A stretch of DNA of 64,000 bases from Falsiroseomonas bella (lineage in GTDB: Bacteria; Pseudomonadota; Alphaproteobacteria; Acetobacterales; Acetobacteraceae): contig NZ_QGNA01000004.1 of the NCBI RefSeq assembly GCF_003173615.1, positions 1 to 64,000 of the forward strand, in the 5' to 3' direction. The notes beneath the pieces were generated by a model. The model was not told where the DNA came from, searched no databases, and saw only the letters and a program-made list of their open reading frames with translations. Made by a program: the position numbers and the translations under genes. This document shows, one piece after another, positions 36,872 to 45,432 of this stretch. Position 1 is the stretch's first letter. Each line of letters starts with the position of its first letter.

Positions 36872-38665
36872 CTACGCGCGCTTGCGAGAGCTTCGGCCGC
36901 GCGCAAACCGCCTGCCTTGCATCCGCGTCCAGACACCGCGCAACGCCCTGCACTCGCCCTCCGACAGGCCCAGCGCGCCGCGTAGGACAAGACGGTCGTT
37001 CTCCGCCAGCGCTGCAGCTAGCCGCCCGGAGCGTACCAGCACGTCGCACTCGGCAAGAGGCAGCGCGGCTGCCATCGCGGCGCCATCGGGGACAAGGAGG
37101 CGTTCGGCCTCTGTCGGCTCCAGCTCTAGCACGCCCCCGCCGTAGCTTCGCCCCTCGATCTCTGCCGAGGCCGCGGTCAGGTGCGTGAACGCACCCGCCA
37201 CCAGCGTGGTCACGGCGACGCCGCGAGACCTCACGCGGTGGATAGTGTCGGTGGAGGCCGCAGATGCGCCGTTGAGTACTAGCCGGGGGAAGTCGTGTAT
37301 CTGCCGGAACAAGAACGCGTCCGGGTTCCATAGTGCCGGCACGTGATACCAGGGCGTGCGGATGGAGCACTTATAGCCTTCGTGAACGCCTTTGCCCTCG
37401 CCCTCCGCCACGTAGGCGGCGGCGCTCGCAGGGATGCGGCCCCTCGCCCCAGCGCGGATGTTGACCAAATGCACGCGCTCGTCGCGGCCTGCAAGCGCTT
37501 CCCACTCGTCGCCGGACAGCAGCGCACCCCGCAGGTGGGCTGACTTGGACACCAGAGGGTGCGTCAAGCCTCCTAGGCCGCGCGTCGCCACCTCGCTGCC
37601 TCGTAGGACGAAGAACTCGTTGGCGCCGGTGACGATGCCGACATCCACCTCCGCCAAGGCACCAAACTCCACAATGCGAGGGTGCGCGCGCAGCTCGCGC
37701 ATCAGGCCAATCTCAAGCGACGTGAGGAAGTATTTCAGCCACTTCTCCCGGTCGCCGCGCACGTCCTTGTTCTCGGCGCGAGCGAGTAGGCTGCTCGGCT
37801 CCGCCTGAAGCAGTCCCGCCACCGTCTCCGCCTCCGTCACGGCGACCCGGCACACATTGCCTGCCACACGGTTCGGGAGCGCGCCTTCGGCAAGCAGCAG
37901 AACTACCTCTTGCTCCGCGCCATCAAAGAACAGCTCGTTGCAAGCGACCACGTCGAGGTGCGCGAATCGCTCGGTTAGGAAGGCGCGGAGCTGCGCCGCA
38001 TAGGTGACCTGGAGCAACTCAGCTGGGACAACCAGCGCCATCCGGCCGCCGGGCTCCAGAAGTTCGGCGGCTGCGACGACGAACGGAACCCAGATGTTGG
38101 TGAGCTTGTTCGGTCGCAGCCCCAGGCCCTGCATGATAGCCATGGCCCGGCTCCGAGCGGGCTCAGGAAACGACTGGTAGCGGATGAAGGGCGGGTTGCC
38201 CACGACCGCCGAGAACCTACGCCCGCCGTGCCGCGTCCACCACTCGAAGAAGTCCGCTGTCGCAACTGCCGCGCGGCTCTCCTGCCCGGTGGTGGCGGAG
38301 AGCCGACGCCGGGCGGTGTCGGCCTCGGCCGGCAGCAACTCGACGCCCTGGACCTGCTCCGCCGCGTGCGTTGAAGTCGCGCCTAGCTCTATGAGGCGCC
38401 GCGCCGCGCTGCACAGGAAAGCTCCATCGCCGCAGCTCGGTTCCAAGACCGATTCGTAAGCAGCACGGACGGCCCAGCGGCACATCCACGCGGCCACATC
38501 TTCGGGGGTGTAGTAGCCGCCTCGCAGCTTGTCCGCGCTCAGGGCCTCGAACCGCCCCTTGCGCTGGGGAGCCCGGTCCAGCTCGACGACGCTGCCGCCC
38601 GCTGCCGGCGCCGCGGTGCGAACGGGAGACGGCATACGCCTTGGGAGCGCTTTGGACAGGGTCAT
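36872..38665 (-). CDS. N6-adenine DNA methyltransferase (type II, gamma-like)
   Basis: A 597-residue methyltransferase. RGGYYTPEDVAAWM (48-61) and VLEPSCGDGAF (motif I, 73-83) form the S-adenosylmethionine site. The catalytic motif IV is VVGNPPFIRYQSF with NPPF at 157-160. The order SAM motif before NPPF marks the gamma class of adenine-N6 enzymes. The remaining 400 residues would recognise the target sequence. The ATG overlaps the stop of the upstream ribbon-helix-helix gene (ATGA), indicating coupled translation. It protects host DNA from the endonuclease encoded at 36059-36865. Confidence 0.9.
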   Translation of the reverse strand: MTLSKALPRRMPSPVRTAAPAAGGSVVELDRAPQRKGRFEALSADKLRGGYYTPEDVAAWMCRWAVRAAYESVLEPSCGDGAFLCSAARRLIELGATSTHAAEQVQGVELLPAEADTARRRLSATTGQESRAAVATADFFEWWTRHGGRRFSAVVGNPPFIRYQSFPEPARSRAMAIMQGLGLRPNKLTNIWVPFVVAAAELLEPGGRMALVVPAELLQVTYAAQLRAFLTERFAHLDVVACNELFFDGAEQEVVLLLAEGALPNRVAGNVCRVAVTEAETVAGLLQAEPSSLLARAENKDVRGDREKWLKYFLTSLEIGLMRELRAHPRIVEFGALAEVDVGIVTGANEFFVLRGSEVATRGLGGLTHPLVSKSAHLRGALLSGDEWEALAGRDERVHLVNIRAGARGRIPASAAAYVAEGEGKGVHEGYKCSIRTPWYHVPALWNPDAFLFRQIHDFPRLVLNGASAASTDTIHRVRSRGVAVTTLVAGAFTHLTAASAEIEGRSYGGGVLELEPTEAERLLVPDGAAMAAALPLAECDVLVRSGRLAAALAENDRLVLRGALGLSEGECRALRGVWTRMQGRRFARGRSSRKRA

Positions 38666-38859
38666 GGTTTACGCTCCTGGTCGCGCCGATCACCCTTCGG
38701 GAGAAGGCTTGGCTGCTCGTGCTCGGCCAGCAGTTCTCTGGCCTGCGCGGTGAACCAATCCTTCAGTGTAAGCTCCCGCACGGACAGCACGGCATAGAGC
38801 CGCCGCTTGAGGTCGGCATCCACCTCGACGACAATCCGTCCGGATCTTCCCCGCGCCAT
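38662..38859 (-). CDS. Ribbon-helix-helix small regulator of the R-M island
   Basis: A 65-residue basic protein. Residues 6-44 (RSGRIVVEVDADLKRRL, then LTLKDWFTAQARELL) fit an RHH fold: a short beta strand followed by two helices, as in CopG/Arc-type repressors. The C-terminal tail is charged. It overlaps the methyltransferase start by four bases. A 20-bp inverted repeat lies 12 bp upstream of its ATG. It most likely autoregulates the RHH-methyltransferase operon, playing the part that C proteins play in other R-M systems. That role is inferred from position and fold. Confidence 0.75.
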   Translation of the reverse strand: MARGRSGRIVVEVDADLKRRLYAVLSVRELTLKDWFTAQARELLAEHEQPSLLPKGDRRDQERKP

Positions 38860-38870
38860 CGCCCATGTGC

Positions 38871-38890
38871 CTTATGTCATGTTACATAAG
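38871..38890. promoter_or_regulatory. Candidate RHH operator (7-bp inverted repeat)
   Basis: CTTATGT (38871-38877) and ACATAAG (38884-38890) are perfect inverted arms with a 6-bp spacer, AT-rich against the surrounding DNA. The site lies just upstream of the RHH start codon at 38859, where a repressor or activator of the operon would bind. Confidence 0.65.
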
Positions 38891-39034
38891 CGCAGCTGGG
38901 GCCGCGCGCGCAAGTGGGTTTGGACCGAGCTGCACCGCCTGAGCCGCCAAATCAAAGGGACACATCTGATGCCACTGGGAATTTAAGAATTATTTCCTTG
39001 ATTGTCGGGCGCCTGCTGCCGCACCCTCCTCCCC

Positions 39035-39610
39035 ATGTCCCTCTACCAACGCCTCCCCCACCGCCGCGCCGCCCCCCACGTCTGGTCCCCGCTGACCGAT
39101 GCCGAATGGTCCCGCCTCGAACCCCTCGTCACGCCCCGCAACCCGGGCCGCCCCACCGATCGCCGCCGCCTCTGGGACGCCATCTTCTGGGTCGCCTGCT
39201 CCCGCAAACCCTGGCGGGAATTGCCCGAGCATCTGGGCAAGCCGGACACCGCCCACCGCGCGCTCCGCCGCGCCGGCCAGGCCGGAATCTTTCCTACGTT
39301 ATTGCTGCTCGTCTCGGATGACCGCGACCTCGGCGGGTGGGAGGCGCTGCGCTGGCGCATCTGCCGCGCCGTCCGCCGCATCGCGAAGCTGCTGCCGCTC
39401 GCCGTCACCCTCATGGCCAACCGCCTCGGCCTGCGCGATGCCTTGCCCTGCGCCCCCGAAAAACTCCCCTGGCCGGCTTTGTCCGAAAACATCCGCCGCA
39501 TCGCGCCGCTGATACAAAGCCCGACGCTGTTCGCCACCGTCGCGGCCGAGCTTCGCCTGCTCCACCGCCTCCTCGCCGGCGATTTTCGGGCGTGGCGCCG
39601 CTTCGAATGA
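39035..39610 (+). CDS. Transposase-derived protein (DUF4096-like)
   Basis: A 191-residue protein. Residues 17-90 match the N-terminal domain of IS5/IS4-type insertion-sequence proteins: PLTDAEWSRLEPLV, GRPTDRRRLWDAIFWVA, then PWRELPEHLGKPDTAHRALRR. The catalytic DDE domain is missing; the rest is a distinct basic helical segment. No terminal inverted repeats were seen. It is either a domesticated transposase fragment kept as a DNA-binding protein or a decaying one. The intact frame and lack of IS ends favour the former. It lies immediately right of the restriction-modification island. Confidence 0.6.
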   Translation: MSLYQRLPHRRAAPHVWSPLTDAEWSRLEPLVTPRNPGRPTDRRRLWDAIFWVACSRKPWRELPEHLGKPDTAHRALRRAGQAGIFPTLLLLVSDDRDLGGWEALRWRICRAVRRIAKLLPLAVTLMANRLGLRDALPCAPEKLPWPALSENIRRIAPLIQSPTLFATVAAELRLLHRLLAGDFRAWRRFE

Positions 39611-39789
39611 CCGCTCACGGCGCCCGAAAAACCCAAGGCATGCCCGCATCGGGCGCAGCCCTGCCCGCGAAGGCGGCGCAGGCCGTCGCGCGGCCGCCCG
39701 AAGCCCCTCCCGGCCGGATTGACCGGGCCGCGCCCCTTCGATCATCTGCCGCACCGCACGCACCCCAGGCAGAGGCCACGACCCGAACG

Positions 39790-40755
39790 ATGCCAGCGAC
39801 CCATCGCATTGCCGCAACGCCCGAGACGGTGCGCTTCGGCGCCTTCGACGCCGGCTTTCCCCCGGTCGCCAGCATCGCCAGCGGCGACCTGGTCGTCCTC
39901 GAATGCGTCTCCGGCGCGCCGGAGATCATGCCGAAGCCCGAGTCGGGCCTGAAGGTGCCGCCCGCGCTGGCCGCCATCCACGCCGCCGACCCGCCCCGCA
40001 TGGGCCCGCACATCATCACCGGCCCCGTCGCCGTGCAGGGCGCCGAGCCCGGCGACGTCCTGCGCGTGGACATCGAGAAGATCGAGCTCGGCAACGACTG
40101 GGGCTTCTGCGGCTTCCGCCCCCTCTTCGGCACCCTGCCGGAGGATTTCCCCTACGCCCGCATGCTCCACATCCCGGTGGACAAGGCGGCGATGACCTGC
40201 ACCGTCCCGGTCGGGCCTGGCGTGACCCTGCCGCTCAGCCCCTTCTTCGGCGTGATGGGCGTCGCCCCGCCCTCCGCCTGGGGCCGCATCTCCACCAAGG
40301 AGCCCCGCGCCCATGGCGGCAACCTCGACAACAAGGAGATCGGGGAGGGCGCGACCCTCTGGCTCCCGGTGCATGTCGCGGGCGCGATGTTCTCGGCCGG
40401 CGACGGCCACGGCGTGCAGGGCGACGGCGAGGTCTGCATCAACGCCCTCGAGATGTGCCTCACCGGCCATTTCCGGCTGACGCTGGAGAAGGGCGGCGGC
40501 GCCGCCGACCCCGCACTGCGCTTCCCCCGCGCCGAGACGAAGACGCACTACATCTCGATGGGCCTGAACGAGGATCTGGACCTCGCCATGAAGCAGGCGC
40601 TGCGCGAGATGATTTCCTTCATCGTCGCCCGCATGAACGTGTCACCCGCGGATGCCTACCAGCTCTGCTCCCTCGCCGTGGATTTCCGGGTAACGCAGAC
40701 GGTCAACGGCGAGAAGGGCGTCCACGGCATGCTGAAGAAGGGCCTCCTCTTCTGA
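39790..40755 (+). CDS. Acetamidase/formamidase family protein
   Basis: A 321-residue enzyme of the FmdA/AmdA family, which hydrolyses formamide or acetamide to ammonia and the acid. Typical segments are VHAADPPRMGPHIITGPVAV-like text near 57-75, the hydrophobic GVMGVAPP loop (about 154-161) and AGAMFSAGDGHGVQGDGEVC (about 199-218). The last carries the conserved Asp, His and Glu of the metal/active site. ATG 39790 has only a weak ribosome binding site. Two GC hairpins follow the stop and could terminate it. The exact amide is unknown. Confidence 0.88.
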   Translation: MPATHRIAATPETVRFGAFDAGFPPVASIASGDLVVLECVSGAPEIMPKPESGLKVPPALAAIHAADPPRMGPHIITGPVAVQGAEPGDVLRVDIEKIELGNDWGFCGFRPLFGTLPEDFPYARMLHIPVDKAAMTCTVPVGPGVTLPLSPFFGVMGVAPPSAWGRISTKEPRAHGGNLDNKEIGEGATLWLPVHVAGAMFSAGDGHGVQGDGEVCINALEMCLTGHFRLTLEKGGGAADPALRFPRAETKTHYISMGLNEDLDLAMKQALREMISFIVARMNVSPADAYQLCSLAVDFRVTQTVNGEKGVHGMLKKGLLF

Positions 40756-40774
40756 CCACCTGTGCAACCTGGGC

Positions 40775-40819
40775 GGGCGGCGTCAGCCGCCCGAGGCGCC
40801 GGAGGCGAGCCTCCGGCGC
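40775..40819. terminator. Two adjacent GC hairpins
   Basis: GGGCGGC/GCCGCCC (40775-40781 with 40786-40792) and a perfect 10-bp stem (40796-40805 with 40810-40819) stand in the gap between the amidase-family gene and gcrA. No T run follows, so termination, if any, is not of the classic type. Confidence 0.5.
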
Positions 40820-40949
40820 GTCACGCCTGGAGCGGCCAGACCTTAATATCCACATCTTTCTGCACGCATCCTTACACCTAGAACTTGTGCCGCGCCCCCG
40901 CATTGCCCTACCGTATCTGGTGTCTGGGGGCAGGTGGGAGCCAGCGAAA

Positions 40950-41426
40950 ATGGACTGGACGAACGAGGCGATCGAGCGCCTGCGCGCGCTCTGGGCCGAG
41001 GGCCATTCAACCGCGGAAATCGGCCGCCGGATGGGCATCTCGAAGAACGCCGTGGTGGGCAAGGCGCACCGCCTGAGCCTGCCGCCCCGCCCCTCGCCGA
41101 TCCGCCGCGAAACCACCGGGGAGGCCGCGCCGCGACCGCAACCGGTGCGTGCACCGCGCCCCGCCGGCATGGCCCCGCGCCTCACCCTGCCCACCGTCGC
41201 GCCGCCGCCGGCGCCGGTCCTCACCCCGGTCGCCGCGCCGGCCCCGGTGGTGCGCAGCTTCCCGCGCTTCTCGGCCGCCCGCGCCTGCTGCTGGCCGATC
41301 GGCGAGCCCGGCCAGCCCGGCTTCCGCTTCTGCTCGGCCGATGCGATCGGCGGCAAGCCCTACTGCCCCGAGCACGCCGCCGTCGCCTATGTGAAGGCCC
41401 GCGACCGCCGCGAGGACGCGGCCTGA
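40950..41426 (+). CDS. gcrA: GcrA cell-cycle regulator
   Basis: A 158-residue protein. The N-terminal helix-turn-helix begins DWTNEAIERLRALWAEGHS and continues IGRRMGISKNAVVGKAHRL, the GcrA domain that binds promoters containing CcrM-methylated GANTC. A Pro/Ala-rich linker (about 45-105) leads to a C-terminal Cys/His cluster (CCWPIG, FCSADA, PYCPEHA) that contacts RNA polymerase sigma70 in studied homologues. The gene marks the organism as alphaproteobacterial. A patch of AT-rich sequence at 40845-40880 may hold its promoter. Confidence 0.93.
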   Translation: MDWTNEAIERLRALWAEGHSTAEIGRRMGISKNAVVGKAHRLSLPPRPSPIRRETTGEAAPRPQPVRAPRPAGMAPRLTLPTVAPPPAPVLTPVAAPAPVVRSFPRFSAARACCWPIGEPGQPGFRFCSADAIGGKPYCPEHAAVAYVKARDRREDAA

Positions 41427-41516
41427 GGGCCGTCCTCTGTCAAGCCGCATTGACAAACCCCTTCACACCCGGCCCGGCCTCCTACATCCTTGCGGATGAG
41501 TGAGGGACGGGTCGGG

Positions 41517-42446
41517 ATGCGCATCCTTCTTGCCGAGCCGCGCGGCTTCTGCGCCGGCGTCGTGCGGGCGATCGAGATCGTGGAGCGCGCGCTCGCGATC
41601 CACGGCGCGCCGGTCTATGTGCGCCACGAGATCGTGCACAACCGCCACGTGGTGGAGGACCTGCGCGCCAAGGGCGCCGTCTTCGTCAACGAGTTGGACG
41701 AGGTCCCCCCCGGCGCGCTGACCATCTTCTCGGCGCATGGCGTCGCCCGCGCGGTGGAGCGCGACGCGACGGAGCGCGGCCTCGACGTGCTCGACGCCAC
41801 CTGCCCCCTCGTCACCAAGGTGCATGTGGAAGGCCGCCGCTACGCCAAGGAAGGCCGCGCCGTCATCCTCATCGGCCATGACGGCCACCCCGAGGTCGAG
41901 GGCACGCTCGGCCAGATCGACGGCGAGGTGCACCTGGTCGCCGACGTCGCCGACGTCGCCGCCCTGCCGATCCCGCTCGACGCCCGCGTCTCCTACGTCA
42001 CCCAGACCACGCTCAGCGTGGACGACACCAAGGACGTGATCGAGGCGATCAAGGCGCGCTTCGCGGACGTGGTCGGCCCCGGCACGCGCGACATCTGCTA
42101 CGCCACACAGAACCGCCAGACCGCCGTGCGCGACCTGGCCAAGGAGTGTGACGTGGTGCTGGTGGTGGGTGCGGCGAACAGCTCGAACTCCAACCGCCTG
42201 CGCGAGATCGCCGAGGAATGCGGCGCCCGCGCCTATCTCATCGCGGATGCCGGCGCGCTGACCCATGCGATGGTGAAGGGTGCGACGGCCGTCGGCGTCA
42301 CCGCCGGCGCCTCCGCCCCCGAACGCCTGGTGGAGGAGGTGGTCGCGACGCTCCGCGCCCTCGGCGCCGCGGACGTCTCGGCACTCCCCGGCATCACGGA
42401 GGACGTCACCTTCCGCCTGCCGACCCGCCTCCAGCCCGCCGAGTAG
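41517..42446 (+). CDS. ispH: 4-hydroxy-3-methylbut-2-enyl diphosphate reductase (IspH/LytB)
   Basis: A 309-residue iron-sulfur enzyme making IPP and DMAPP in the last step of the MEP isoprenoid pathway. It begins [15 protein letters not shown] with the first cluster ligand Cys12. [11 protein letters not shown] supplies the second Cys, and the region near ICYATQNRQ is typical. The usual GVDRAI reads GVVRAI here. ATG 41517 is chosen over 41496 because family members start at this point. Its last 41 bases overlap the convergent small flagellar-rod-like gene. Confidence 0.93.
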   Translation: MRILLAEPRGFCAGVVRAIEIVERALAIHGAPVYVRHEIVHNRHVVEDLRAKGAVFVNELDEVPPGALTIFSAHGVARAVERDATERGLDVLDATCPLVTKVHVEGRRYAKEGRAVILIGHDGHPEVEGTLGQIDGEVHLVADVADVAALPIPLDARVSYVTQTTLSVDDTKDVIEAIKARFADVVGPGTRDICYATQNRQTAVRDLAKECDVVLVVGAANSSNSNRLREIAEECGARAYLIADAGALTHAMVKGATAVGVTAGASAPERLVEEVVATLRALGAADVSALPGITEDVTFRLPTRLQPAE

Positions 42447-42714
42447 CCACCAGCTCGGCCGCCATCGCGTCGGCCACGGTCACGACCCGCGCATTGGCCT
42501 CATAGGCCCGCCGCGCGACCAGCAGATCCACCATCGCCCGCCCCGGATCGGCCCTCTCGATCGGCGGCGCCGTCGGCATCCCGCCGGGTGCGAGGGTGCC
42601 GAAGCTCGCGACCCGCTCCGCCGCATCGGCCGCCTGCGCGCCCGCCCGCCTCAGCCCCGCCGTCGCGGCGGCCAGCACGCTGGATGGCCCCGCGGGAATG
42701 CTGCCCGGGCCCAT
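42406..42714 (-). CDS. Minimal flagellar rod-like protein
   Basis: A 102-residue protein containing the two ends of a flagellar basal-body rod protein and little between. The N-terminal [26 protein letters not shown] resembles the rod alpha helix. Residues 60-92 ([30 protein letters not shown]) match the C-terminal coiled-coil of FlgB/FlgC/FlgG-type proteins. It is shorter than FlgC (about 135). Its gene overlaps ispH tail-to-tail and starts two bases after the preceding gene's stop. No other flagellar genes are in the window. Confidence 0.65.
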   Translation of the reverse strand: MGPGSIPAGPSSVLAAATAGLRRAGAQAADAAERVASFGTLAPGGMPTAPPIERADPGRAMVDLLVARRAYEANARVVTVADAMAAELVATRRAGGGSAGGR

Positions 42715-42716
42715 TG

Positions 42717-43010
42717 CTACAGCGACCAGCGCAGCAGCGCCGCCGCCCGCGGATCGGCGCCGCGCAGCGCCATCTCGGCCTGCCCCAGATAGGCCTGCCG
42801 CGCCTGGTGCAGGTCGGTGATCGCCTGCAGCGCATCGGGCGAGGCCTGCACCGCCTCCACCAGGCCACGGCCGATCTGCTGCAGCGAGGCGCCGGCCGCC
42901 AGCATCATGCGCTCCGCCCCGTCGGCGGCGAGGCTCTCGGCGCGGCGCTGCCCGCGCATCGCGACATGGGTGCTGATCGCCAGCGGCGGCGGGGCGGAGA
43001 CGGAGGACAT
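42717..43010 (-). CDS. Small helical protein, partner of the rod-like protein
   Basis: A 97-residue Ala-rich protein predicted to be helical (LQQIGRGLVEAVQASPDALQAITDLHQARQAYL). It stops two bases before the rod-like gene, so the pair is an operon and both may act in the flagellum or a related surface structure. The N terminus is soluble with no signal peptide. AGGGTGA precedes ATG 43010; a downstream ATG at residue 18 is possible. Family not recognised. Confidence 0.55.
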   Translation of the reverse strand: MSSVSAPPPLAISTHVAMRGQRRAESLAADGAERMMLAAGASLQQIGRGLVEAVQASPDALQAITDLHQARQAYLGQAEMALRGADPRAAALLRWSL

Positions 43011-43109
43011 CGCGTCATCACCCTACGCGACAGGGCTTGCCGGAAGGTTGACGCGGACGCGGGCGCCCGGACTTGCCTAGACTGGCACGCCAAGGGAGGA
43101 GGACACCGC

Positions 43110-43487
43110 ATGCCAGCCACCACCACCAGCCACGCCGCCGACGCGCAGTTCGAGCGCGGTCTCCGGGCGTTCTTCGAGTATCGCGACCTCGGCATCCGCG
43201 ACGCCACCGGCGGCGCCTTCGGCGCGCATGTCATTCGCGCCATCCCCGGCGCCCACGCCACCGGGCAATGGCACACCCACGACCTCGGCTTCCAGATGTT
43301 CTTCGTGCTGAAGGGCTGGGTGCGCTTTGAATACGAGGATGTCGGCGAGAAGACCTTTCGGGCCGGCGATTCCTGCTACCAGCCGCCCCGCATCCGCCAT
43401 CGCGAGATCGCGCATTCGGAGGACCTGGAACTCCTCGAGATCACCGGCCCCGCGGAGTTCGCCACGGCCGAGGTCGCGGCGCCCTGA
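43110..43487 (+). CDS. Cupin-domain protein
   Basis: A 125-residue single-domain cupin. The metal-binding pattern is present: ATGQWHTHDLGFQMFFVLKG (about 49-68) with two His and a downstream acceptor in the first motif, and PRIRHREIAHSEDLELLEI (about 90-108) in the second. GGGAGGAGG lies six bases before ATG 43110. Such proteins are often isomerases, dioxygenases or small-molecule sensors. The substrate cannot be inferred. Confidence 0.8.
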   Translation: MPATTTSHAADAQFERGLRAFFEYRDLGIRDATGGAFGAHVIRAIPGAHATGQWHTHDLGFQMFFVLKGWVRFEYEDVGEKTFRAGDSCYQPPRIRHREIAHSEDLELLEITGPAEFATAEVAAP

Positions 43488-43640
43488 CGCGTCACCCCGG
43501 CCCGCCTTGACGTCGCAACCGTATCGGTTTCGATTATCGCGTCCTGGAACAAGATGCCGCGATGTGCGGGAACTTTTCCCGGCACGCGCCTAGGCTGGCC
43601 GAACCGGGCCGGTCCGGCGACAAGGTGGATGGGGAGATCC

Positions 43641-44354
43641 ATGCAGCGCAAACTGGTGGCAGAGTGCCTGGGCACGCTGTGGCTCGTGCTCGGTGGCTGC
43701 GGCAGCGCCGTGCTCGCCGCGAAATTCCCGGAGGTCGGAATCGGCCTGGTCGGCGTCTCGCTGGCCTTCGGCCTGACCGTGCTGACCATGGCCTATGCGA
43801 TCGGCCATGTCTCAGGCTGTCACCTCAACCCCGCGGTGACGCTCGGCCTGGTCGCTGCGGGCCGCTTCAAGGCGAGCGAGGCGCCGGGCTACATCGGCGC
43901 GCAGGTGGTGGGCGCGATCCTGGGCGCGCTGCTGCTCTACATCATCGCCTCCGGCGCGCCGAACTTCGCGGGCGGGCTTGCGGCGAACGGCTACGGCTCG
44001 GCCTCGCCGGGGCAATACGGCCTGTTCTCCGGCCTCGTCACCGAGGTCGTGATGACCTTCTTCTTCCTGATCATCATCATCGGCTCTACCCACGGGAAGG
44101 CGCCGGCCGGCTTCGCGCCGATCGCCATCGGCCTCGGGCTGACGCTGATCCACCTGATCTCGATCCCGGTCACCAACACCAGCGTGAACCCGGCGCGCAG
44201 CACCGGCCCGGCGCTGTTCTCGGGCGGCACGGCCATTGCGCAGCTCTGGCTGTTCTGGCTGGCACCGATCGCGGGCGCGGTCGCCGCCGGTGTCGTGTCG
44301 CGCTGGCTGCAGGATGAGGCGCCGGGGGCGCTCATCGAAGGGGATCGGCGCTGA
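43641..44354 (+). CDS. aqpZ: Aquaporin Z-type water channel
   Basis: A 237-residue MIP-family channel with six membrane helices and both NPA boxes: HLNPAVT (Asn63) and SVNPARS (about 192-195). The surrounding residues, including the aromatic/arginine selectivity Arg after the second NPA, match the water-selective AqpZ type rather than the glycerol facilitator GlpF. GGGGAG precedes ATG 43641. A GC hairpin follows the stop. Confidence 0.93.
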   Translation: MQRKLVAECLGTLWLVLGGCGSAVLAAKFPEVGIGLVGVSLAFGLTVLTMAYAIGHVSGCHLNPAVTLGLVAAGRFKASEAPGYIGAQVVGAILGALLLYIIASGAPNFAGGLAANGYGSASPGQYGLFSGLVTEVVMTFFFLIIIIGSTHGKAPAGFAPIAIGLGLTLIHLISIPVTNTSVNPARSTGPALFSGGTAIAQLWLFWLAPIAGAVAAGVVSRWLQDEAPGALIEGDRR

Positions 44355-44367
44355 GGGGATGAAGGGT

Positions 44368-44384
44368 GCGGGGCGCTGCCCCGC
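44368..44384. terminator. GC hairpin between convergent genes
   Basis: GCGGGGC (44368-44374) and GCCCCGC (44378-44384) form a perfect 7-bp stem with a 3-base loop, between aqpZ and the Bug receptor gene. It is symmetric, so it could serve both strands; no T run is present. Confidence 0.55.
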
Positions 44385-44395
44385 GCCCCCTGCCT

Positions 44396-45370
44396 TCACT
44401 CCACCTTCGCGCCGGAGATCTGCACCAGGCGCTGCCAGCGCGGGGTCTCGTCGCGGATGAGCTGGACGGCGGCAGCGGGCGTCGCGCTCACCACGGCGTC
44501 GTAGCCGAAGGGGCGGAGCGCGGCGACGAAGTCGGGTGCACTGCCGACCTGGCGGATCGCGGCATGCAGGCGCACCACCTCGGCCTCCGGCGTCGCGGCC
44601 GGCACCATGATGGCGTTCCAGCTTCGGATGTCGAAACCCTCGAGGCCCGGCGTCTCGGCGAAGGCGGGCACATCGGGCAGCAGCGCCATGCGCCGGCCGG
44701 AGGTGGCGCCCAGAAGCTTCACGCGGCCGGCGGCGGCCTGCGGGATCAGCGTGGCGGGCAGGTCGGCGCTGCCCTCGATGGTGCCGGCGATGAGGTCCGT
44801 CGCGGCCTGGGCGCCGCCGCGATAGGGAACCAGCGTCAGATCCGCGCGGGACTGCGCGACGAGCGCGGACATCGCCAGATGCGTCACGGTGCCGGCGCCC
44901 GCATGCGCCACGCGGAAGCCGCCCGGATTGGCGCGCGCCCAGTCGAGCAGGGCCGCGAGGCTGGTCCAGCCGCGCTGCTGCGCGATCTGCGCATTCGCCG
45001 CGAGCAGCACGGCGCTGTCGGTGATCTGCGAAACCGCGCGCAGGTCGCGCGCCACGTCGAAGGGCATGGAGGGCTGCAGGAAGGGCGCGGCGCAGAGCGT
45101 CGCGGCGCCGATGATGCCGATGGTGGTGCCGTCGGGCGGCGCCTTCGCCACCGCATCGGCGCCGATCAGACCGCCGCCGCCGCTGCGGTTCTCCACGATC
45201 ACCTGCTGGTCGAGCAGCGGCGTCAGGCGATCCGCCAGCGCGCGGCCGAGGCTGTCCACGCCGCCGCCGGGAGGGAAGGGGACGATGACGCGCAAGGGAC
45301 GGCGCGACTGCGCGAGCGCGGGCGTCGCCAGCGTGGCGAGCAGCAGCGTGCGGCGGGGCAGGCGGGGCAT
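44396..45370 (-). CDS. Bug/TctC-family periplasmic solute receptor
   Basis: A 324-residue tripartite tricarboxylate-transporter receptor. A signal peptide (about 1-20, ending PALA) precedes the standard RRPLRVIVPFPPGGGVDSLGRALADRL start. LTLVPYRGGAQAATDLIAGTIEG and AETPGLEGFDIRSWNAIMVPA are family landmarks. Such receptors bind carboxylates and similar anions, usually for TctAB, though many are orphans like this one. It lies 62 bp downstream of an amidohydrolase gene on the same strand, so its ligand may be that enzyme's substrate or product. Confidence 0.9.
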   Translation of the reverse strand: MPRLPRRTLLLATLATPALAQSRRPLRVIVPFPPGGGVDSLGRALADRLTPLLDQQVIVENRSGGGGLIGADAVAKAPPDGTTIGIIGAATLCAAPFLQPSMPFDVARDLRAVSQITDSAVLLAANAQIAQQRGWTSLAALLDWARANPGGFRVAHAGAGTVTHLAMSALVAQSRADLTLVPYRGGAQAATDLIAGTIEGSADLPATLIPQAAAGRVKLLGATSGRRMALLPDVPAFAETPGLEGFDIRSWNAIMVPAATPEAEVVRLHAAIRQVGSAPDFVAALRPFGYDAVVSATPAAAVQLIRDETPRWQRLVQISGAKVE

Positions 45371-45432
45371 CGCGTCGTTCTCCGGCGGTTCGGGACTGCC
45401 AGCCTATGTCGGGCCCTGCCTGCGGCGAAAGC

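Noticed and set aside
38891-39034. Tail of another gene between the R-M island and the transposase-like protein
   Set aside because: A short open frame ending near 38985 has no conserved residues or start; treated as non-coding border sequence.
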